Shown piece after piece: positions 63,190-64,000 of a stretch of 64,000 nucleotides of DNA; position 1 is the stretch's first letter; every line of letters starts with the position of its first letter. The DNA lies in the NCBI GenBank assembly GCA_032622095.1, contig CP136069.1:157097043-157161042 (forward strand), read 5' to 3'. A program made the position numbers and the translations under genes. This stretch comes from Siphonodentalium dalli. Taxonomy: Eukaryota > Mollusca > Scaphopoda > Gadilida > Siphonodentaliidae. Below the pieces are notes generated by a model, which was given only the letters and a program-made list of their open reading frames with translations, did not search any database and was not told the DNA's origin.

Positions 63190-63197
63190 TCTTCATA

Positions 63198-64000
63198 CTG
63201 AAAAGATACAAAATCATGCAAACTTGCCATGTTGCGTAACCATGCAACTGGGCATGCTAGCAGGAATATATATGATTGAGAGGGGCTTTGTAGGTCAAGT
63301 TTTTTTTAAAGGTTTTACATGTACACCCTGTGAATTTCTACCTTTGTACCATGCCTTCATGAGCCCACAGAATTTTCTTGGAACATTTTTTTATTCACTG
63401 AGGTTAAAATTTAAACTGCATACTCTTGTGTACCAAATAAACATACCTGTATGTTTATTAATTTTATGAAAAAATCCACCCTGTACAATGCTTATTTGGA
63501 TCTGCACGTTTTTATGAAAATTGATGGCTCTACTGTGAAGTCCATAATGGATGCCAGTGCAAATGAAATATCCGAAAGTGGGTTCTCAAAATGGCTGTTG
63601 TGAGACAAACATCACAGTATTCTTACAAGAACATGTAAGTTGTTGTACTTCCAGGCATTTGAATAATTGAATAATCTGGCTTGTTGCCATTCATCGGAAA
63701 GCTCTCAGTGAGATCTTTCCGATGAATAACAAGCCATATTTCCAACAAAATCCTGAAAAATTACCTATAATTCTGCTATGGTTAAGGAGTTGATTATTTA
63801 GGGCATTAATGTATTACATGTAAGTTAACAGGGTAAATCTATTGGTATGTGGATTACATAGGCATGGTAATTAAGCAGAATTAATAGACAGGTTACACAA
63901 AGTTACTGGTACCATAGAGAACTGTGTGTACCAGTCTTTAATTTTAATTGGTAAGTCAAGGGAGGAGAATCTTTGGGCACATAATATGAGCATGGTCATT
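63198..64000 (-). other. Upstream intron or 5' region of Sec16
   Basis: A CTTTTCAG acceptor ends at 63198 directly before the start-codon exon, so this stretch is probably a 5' UTR intron whose first exon lies beyond 64000. No promoter or coding sequence is seen. It contains a truncated copy (about 63650-63815) of the mariner-like fold-back element at 40132-40355. Confidence 0.5.

Larger units (their letters stand above)
55896..61283 (-). other. Intron 1 (5.4 kb)
   Basis: The region 55900-57880 is plain AT-rich DNA with ACATGTACATG-type alternating runs (e.g. 56638-56660, 57155-57205) and no gene. 57881-58343 is a family-G element. 58366-59964 is a family-B element split by a Mutator-like element. 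59965-61283 holds a short poly-C run near 60281 and the possible 9-nt microexon; nothing else is recognised. Confidence 0.7.

Noticed and set aside
61914-62111. Plus-strand valine-rich open frame
   Set aside because: It is the antisense of the CAA/CAG glutamine block in exon 1.

Overview
The window is animal genomic DNA: AT-rich, intron-dense and packed with small DNA transposons. No bacterial-style genes, rRNA, tRNA or CRISPR were seen. The one recognisable gene is a very large minus-strand gene for the COPII scaffold protein Sec16 (SEC16A type). It has 28 coding exons between 63189 (start codon) and 3149. Every junction was checked by hand for splice sites and phase. The exons sum to 7,497 nt, or 2,499 codons, with no internal stop. 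The 3' end of the gene probably lies beyond position 1, and any upstream 5' exon lies beyond 64000. The repeat content (TTAA fold-back elements, degenerate tandem repeats ending in 'gacagacagacgg'-like tails, TACATGTA-rich intronic DNA) suggests a lophotrochozoan, most likely a mollusc. That placement is inference; no species is claimed.

Layout, in transcription order (right to left). 63197-61284: exon 1, a glutamine/asparagine/serine-rich N-terminus with a polyQ block. 55895-52798: exons 2 and 3, a disordered acidic/serine region, then the conserved SPATTLW...[13 protein letters not shown]-type motif, then an Arg/Asp/Tyr-rich stretch. 51475-40373: exons 4-8, small exons carrying Tyr/Asp-rich sequence. 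37911-19040: exons 9-19, the central conserved domain and the helical ACE1/Sec16_C region (Sec13-binding in known family members). 17558-3149: exons 20-28, a Q/Y-rich linker, the LPDDK...IVWD...KKRWVN block, the [12 protein letters not shown] block and the start of the C-terminal tail.

The introns hold most of the DNA and are a dense collection of miniature transposons. At least five families have TTAA target sites and CCCTT-type ends, which is piggyBac-like; here they are called A, B, C, D and E. A sixth TTAA family is J. Another family (G) has GTGACCCGCC ends. Family F consists of GCAGAATGAGGTCCCC hairpins. There are also mariner-like (TA, CAGT ends) and Mutator-like elements, the latter including one with a 9-bp target duplication and one with a broken transposase. 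Families A, B, D and G, whose ends differ, all carry the same internal hairpin of about 68 bp. Its paired positions change together between copies, while one T-opposite-C mismatch stays fixed. This is the most unusual signal in the window.

Several exon edges have been duplicated in tandem together with their splice acceptors (exons 14, 25 and perhaps 28). The coding gene looks intact despite the repeat load; all insertions seen are intronic.
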